In this document: piece by piece, positions 7,851-8,971 of the stretch
Layout of the letters: the number at the start of each line of letters is the position of its first letter
Position numbering within the stretch: the stretch's first letter is position 1
Origin: UBA685 sp049890215
Lineage (GTDB): Bacteria; Pseudomonadota; Alphaproteobacteria; Puniceispirillales; Puniceispirillaceae
Direction: 5' to 3'
DNA length: 8,971 nucleotides
Assembly (NCBI GenBank): GCA_049890215.1
Contig: JBMHBX010000040.1
Span: 1 to 8,971, forward strand
Position numbers and translations under genes: made by a program
Notes under the pieces: generated by a model
What the model saw: only the letters and a program-made list of their open reading frames with translations
Databases searched by the model: none
What the model was told of the DNA's origin: nothing

Positions 7851-8600
7851 CTATCCTAATTTTAAATTCAAAGCGCCCATACCGCCATCAACAACAATAT
7901 CAATACCATTCAGCCAGCTTGCGCTATTACTGACAGCAAAGCCGATTGTCTCTGCGACTTCTTCTGGTTTTCCAGGCCGCCCCACACGTGCCAAATTGGC
8001 CTCCACCTGTGGGCCAAAGGCTTTGACGAAATCTTCTAAAATACCTGTATCCACGGCGGCAGGGCTGATGGTAATAAAGCGGTTTTGGCCGATATAATTT
8101 GCGACTTGTGAGACTGACCAATAAATCACCGCTTGTTTTGATAGCCGATAAGCCAAGGTGGCATCCACATCATGATCTTGCACCCATTGCGGCAAGTCAT
8201 CTGGTGCGCAAGCGATCAGGCTATCAAGCGTTTGGGTATTGCCTTCCCATCCCATCCCCGCTCTAGAAGCGACACTGACAACCGCACTGCCTTTGTGTAA
8301 TTTTGACATAAAGCCCTTCATAAAACGAAAGGCGCCAATCGCATTAATCATCAAACAAGGAACGGCATTATCATCTCTTGGGGGAATGCCTGCAATGTGA
8401 CATAGCCCATCATAATGACCTGTGGTCGCATCAAGTGCAGCGTCAATCATTTCAGCATTCATCAAATTAAGCGGGATAAATTCGCAGTCAAAATCTGGCT
8501 TGTGAAGGTCATAAATTGTAACCTCATGGCCCTGTGCTAAAAGATGGGCAATGGTGGCTTTTCCGATGCCTGAGACACCGCCTGTAACAGCTAATTTCAT
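7851..8600 (-). CDS. Short-chain dehydrogenase/reductase (3-alpha-HSD/carbonyl-reductase-like)
   Basis: This 249-residue Rossmann-fold oxidoreductase would interconvert an alcohol and a ketone or aldehyde. TGGVSGIG (6-13) binds the cofactor, and Asp31 at the end of the second strand suggests NAD rather than NADP. The probable catalytic set is Asn86 (MINAIG), Ser112 (VASRAG), Tyr151 and Lys155 (YRLSK). SPAAVDTGI (179-187), GRPGKPEEVAE (207-217) and IDIVVDGGMGAL (233-244) are typical. About 39 residues separate Ser112 from Tyr151 rather than the usual ~13; an insert of this kind is known in the 3-alpha-hydroxysteroid dehydrogenase/carbonyl reductase subfamily of Comamonas, and the short N-terminal half also fits it. 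ATG 8600 is preferred over ATG 8609 because the GGGA at 8613-8610 touches 8609 but is 9 nt from 8600. It is the first gene of the minus-strand operon. The family is sure; steroid activity is not implied. Confidence 0.9.
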   Translation of the reverse strand: MKLAVTGGVSGIGKATIAHLLAQGHEVTIYDLHKPDFDCEFIPLNLMNAEMIDAALDATTGHYDGLCHIAGIPPRDDNAVPCLMINAIGAFRFMKGFMSKLHKGSAVVSVASRAGMGWEGNTQTLDSLIACAPDDLPQWVQDHDVDATLAYRLSKQAVIYWSVSQVANYIGQNRFITISPAAVDTGILEDFVKAFGPQVEANLARVGRPGKPEEVAETIGFAVSNSASWLNGIDIVVDGGMGALNLKLG

Positions 8601-8609
8601 GGATTTCAT

Positions 8610-8613
8610 TCCC
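8610..8613 (-). promoter_or_regulatory. Ribosome binding site favouring the second ATG of the SDR gene
   Basis: On the minus strand CGGGA directly abuts ATG 8609, too close to use, and sits 9 nt before ATG 8600. This spacing is the reason for choosing the shorter protein. Confidence 0.55.
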
Positions 8614-8687
8614 GTTAGGCGCGCTTAAATTTGTTCTACTTTATGCTTAAACTTTTGTTGATAAAGAAACACACTTCAAGTTGTTTG

Positions 8688-8702
8688 GTTCACTAGGTGA
8701 AC
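8688..8702. promoter_or_regulatory. Perfect 15-bp palindrome, candidate operator
   Basis: GTTCAC-TAG-GTGAAC is a perfect inverted repeat with a 3-nt centre, 87 bp upstream of ATG 8603-8600 region (88 bp from base 8600). The length and spacing suit a dimeric regulator, and IclR-family operators are often partial palindromes of about this size. The IclR gene is in the operon that begins here, so autoregulation is a natural guess. I could not identify a clear -35/-10 pair for the minus-strand operon nearby. Confidence 0.5.
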
Positions 8703-8781
8703 TTTATTTCATTTTCGGCTGAACAAGCAAATAGGCCAAGCTCTGTTTGGAGATAGCTAAAATGCGCCAAATCACCACATA

Positions 8782-8799
8782 GATGATCAAGTGATCATC
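8782..8799. repeat. 18-bp palindrome, GATGATCA / TGATCATC
   Basis: Two perfect 8-bp arms, GATGATCA (8782-8789) and TGATCATC (8792-8799), flank a central AG. Each arm contains the self-complementary TGATCA, so the element is both an inverted and a direct repeat. It could be an operator or a recombinase/integration-associated site; nothing in the sequence decides which. Confidence 0.5.
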
Positions 8800-8833
8800 G
8801 ACTTGTCTGATACAGGCTGGGTGGGGAAAAAAG

Positions 8834-8851
8834 TGGTGCCCGGGGGCGGAA
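8834..8851 (-). other. tRNA 3'-end fragment, possible attachment-site scar
   Basis: On the minus strand these 18 nt read TTCCGCCCCCGGGCACCA, which fits a tRNA 3' end: the T-stem 3' side CCGCC, the acceptor strand CCCGGGC, discriminator A and CCA. From memory it best suits an alphaproteobacterial tRNA-Phe. The 5' part is not there: the bases to the right give no GGCGG partner and no TTCRA T-loop. On the minus strand, C and then T6 (plus 8832-8827) follow the CCA, as often seen after a real tRNA. Such isolated 3' ends are typical of integrase attachment sites. The alternative is chance or a coding segment. Confidence 0.4.
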
Positions 8852-8874
8852 AGATTACCTATGCCCTGCGTCAA

Positions 8875-8891
8875 CTCAAGTCACCCTTGAG
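8875..8891. repeat. Short perfect hairpin CTCAAG / CTTGAG
   Basis: CTCAAG (8875-8880) and CTTGAG (8886-8891) form a 6-bp stem around a TCACC loop. No T-run follows on the plus strand, and no clear one on the minus strand, so it is not a good terminator. The role is unknown. Confidence 0.35.
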
Positions 8892-8939
8892 CAATATCAA
8901 TAGGTTAGACAATCACTGGATAGTGTCAACAGGCACATT

Positions 8940-8959
8940 TGTTATACTGGGTGTTATAC
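8940..8959 (+). promoter_or_regulatory. Tandem TGTTATAC repeats with a possible -10 element, upstream of an off-window gene
   Basis: TGTTATAC occurs at 8940-8947 and again at 8952-8959, exactly 12 bp apart. TATACT at 8943-8948 resembles a -10 box, but no good -35 is seen at the right spacing. GGAG at 8964-8967 looks like a ribosome binding site placed for a start codon just past the window edge. This suggests a plus-strand gene diverging from the dehydrogenase operon. Confidence 0.3.
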
Positions 8960-8971
8960 CAGCGGAGACTT

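Larger units (their letters stand above)
8610..8971. other. Gene-poor stretch at the right edge
   Basis: No complete, convincing gene is visible in these 362 bases. The part nearest the dehydrogenase (8610-8730) is AT-rich and should hold that operon's promoter, although no consensus pair stands out. From about 8780 onward the sequence is more mixed and holds an 18-bp palindrome, a GC-rich 18-nt tRNA-like segment, a 6-bp hairpin at 8875-8891, a CACT/AGTG hairpin at 8914-8925 and the tandem TGTTATAC repeats. A plus-strand frame is open from 8761 to the edge, but it lacks a credible start. Confidence 0.6.

Noticed and set aside
1..8971. CRISPR arrays, complete tRNA or rRNA genes, insertion sequences, known defence genes
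   Set aside because: No regularly spaced repeats, no full cloverleaf, no transposase motifs and no defence-type domains were seen on either strand.

Overview
The window looks like a piece of an alphaproteobacterial chromosome with moderate, AT-leaning composition and densely packed genes. The TAXI-type TRAP transporter, the organic-sulfate chemistry and the overall style suggest a marine heterotroph of the SAR116/Rhodospirillales kind. That placement is an inference from gene content, not a taxonomic result.

Layout: two converging gene groups meet at about 5425-5511. The plus-strand group (1-5424) is a tight run: the 3' part of a formylglycine-type sulfatase/phosphonate monoester hydrolase-like enzyme (its start lies left of the window), a short alkylsulfatase-type metallo-beta-lactamase-fold enzyme, a fused TRAP permease of the TAXI class, and the matching periplasmic TAXI receptor. 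Gaps are 2 bp, a 1-base stop/start overlap and 32 bp, so these four genes are almost certainly one operon. It ends at a strong intrinsic terminator (5455-5483). The minus-strand group (8600 down to 5512) is a short-chain dehydrogenase, an aldehyde dehydrogenase and an IclR-family regulator, with gaps of 7 and 52 bp.

Together the genes read as a catabolic module. The TAXI receptor and permease would import an anionic organic compound. The two hydrolases would remove sulfate (or a phospho/phosphono group), the dehydrogenase would oxidise the freed hydroxyl, the aldehyde dehydrogenase would convert an aldehyde to an acid, and the IclR protein would control expression. The substrate cannot be read from the sequence.

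The right end (about 8610-8971) has no convincing complete gene but is rich in structure. It holds a perfect 15-bp palindrome upstream of the dehydrogenase that could be the regulator's operator, an 18-bp near-continuous palindrome, and an 18-nt stretch that looks like the 3' end of a tRNA (minus strand) without the rest of the tRNA, possibly an integration scar. It also holds a small hairpin and a tandem TGTTATAC repeat followed by a ribosome-binding-like GGAG at the very edge, which suggests another gene starting just outside the window on the plus strand.
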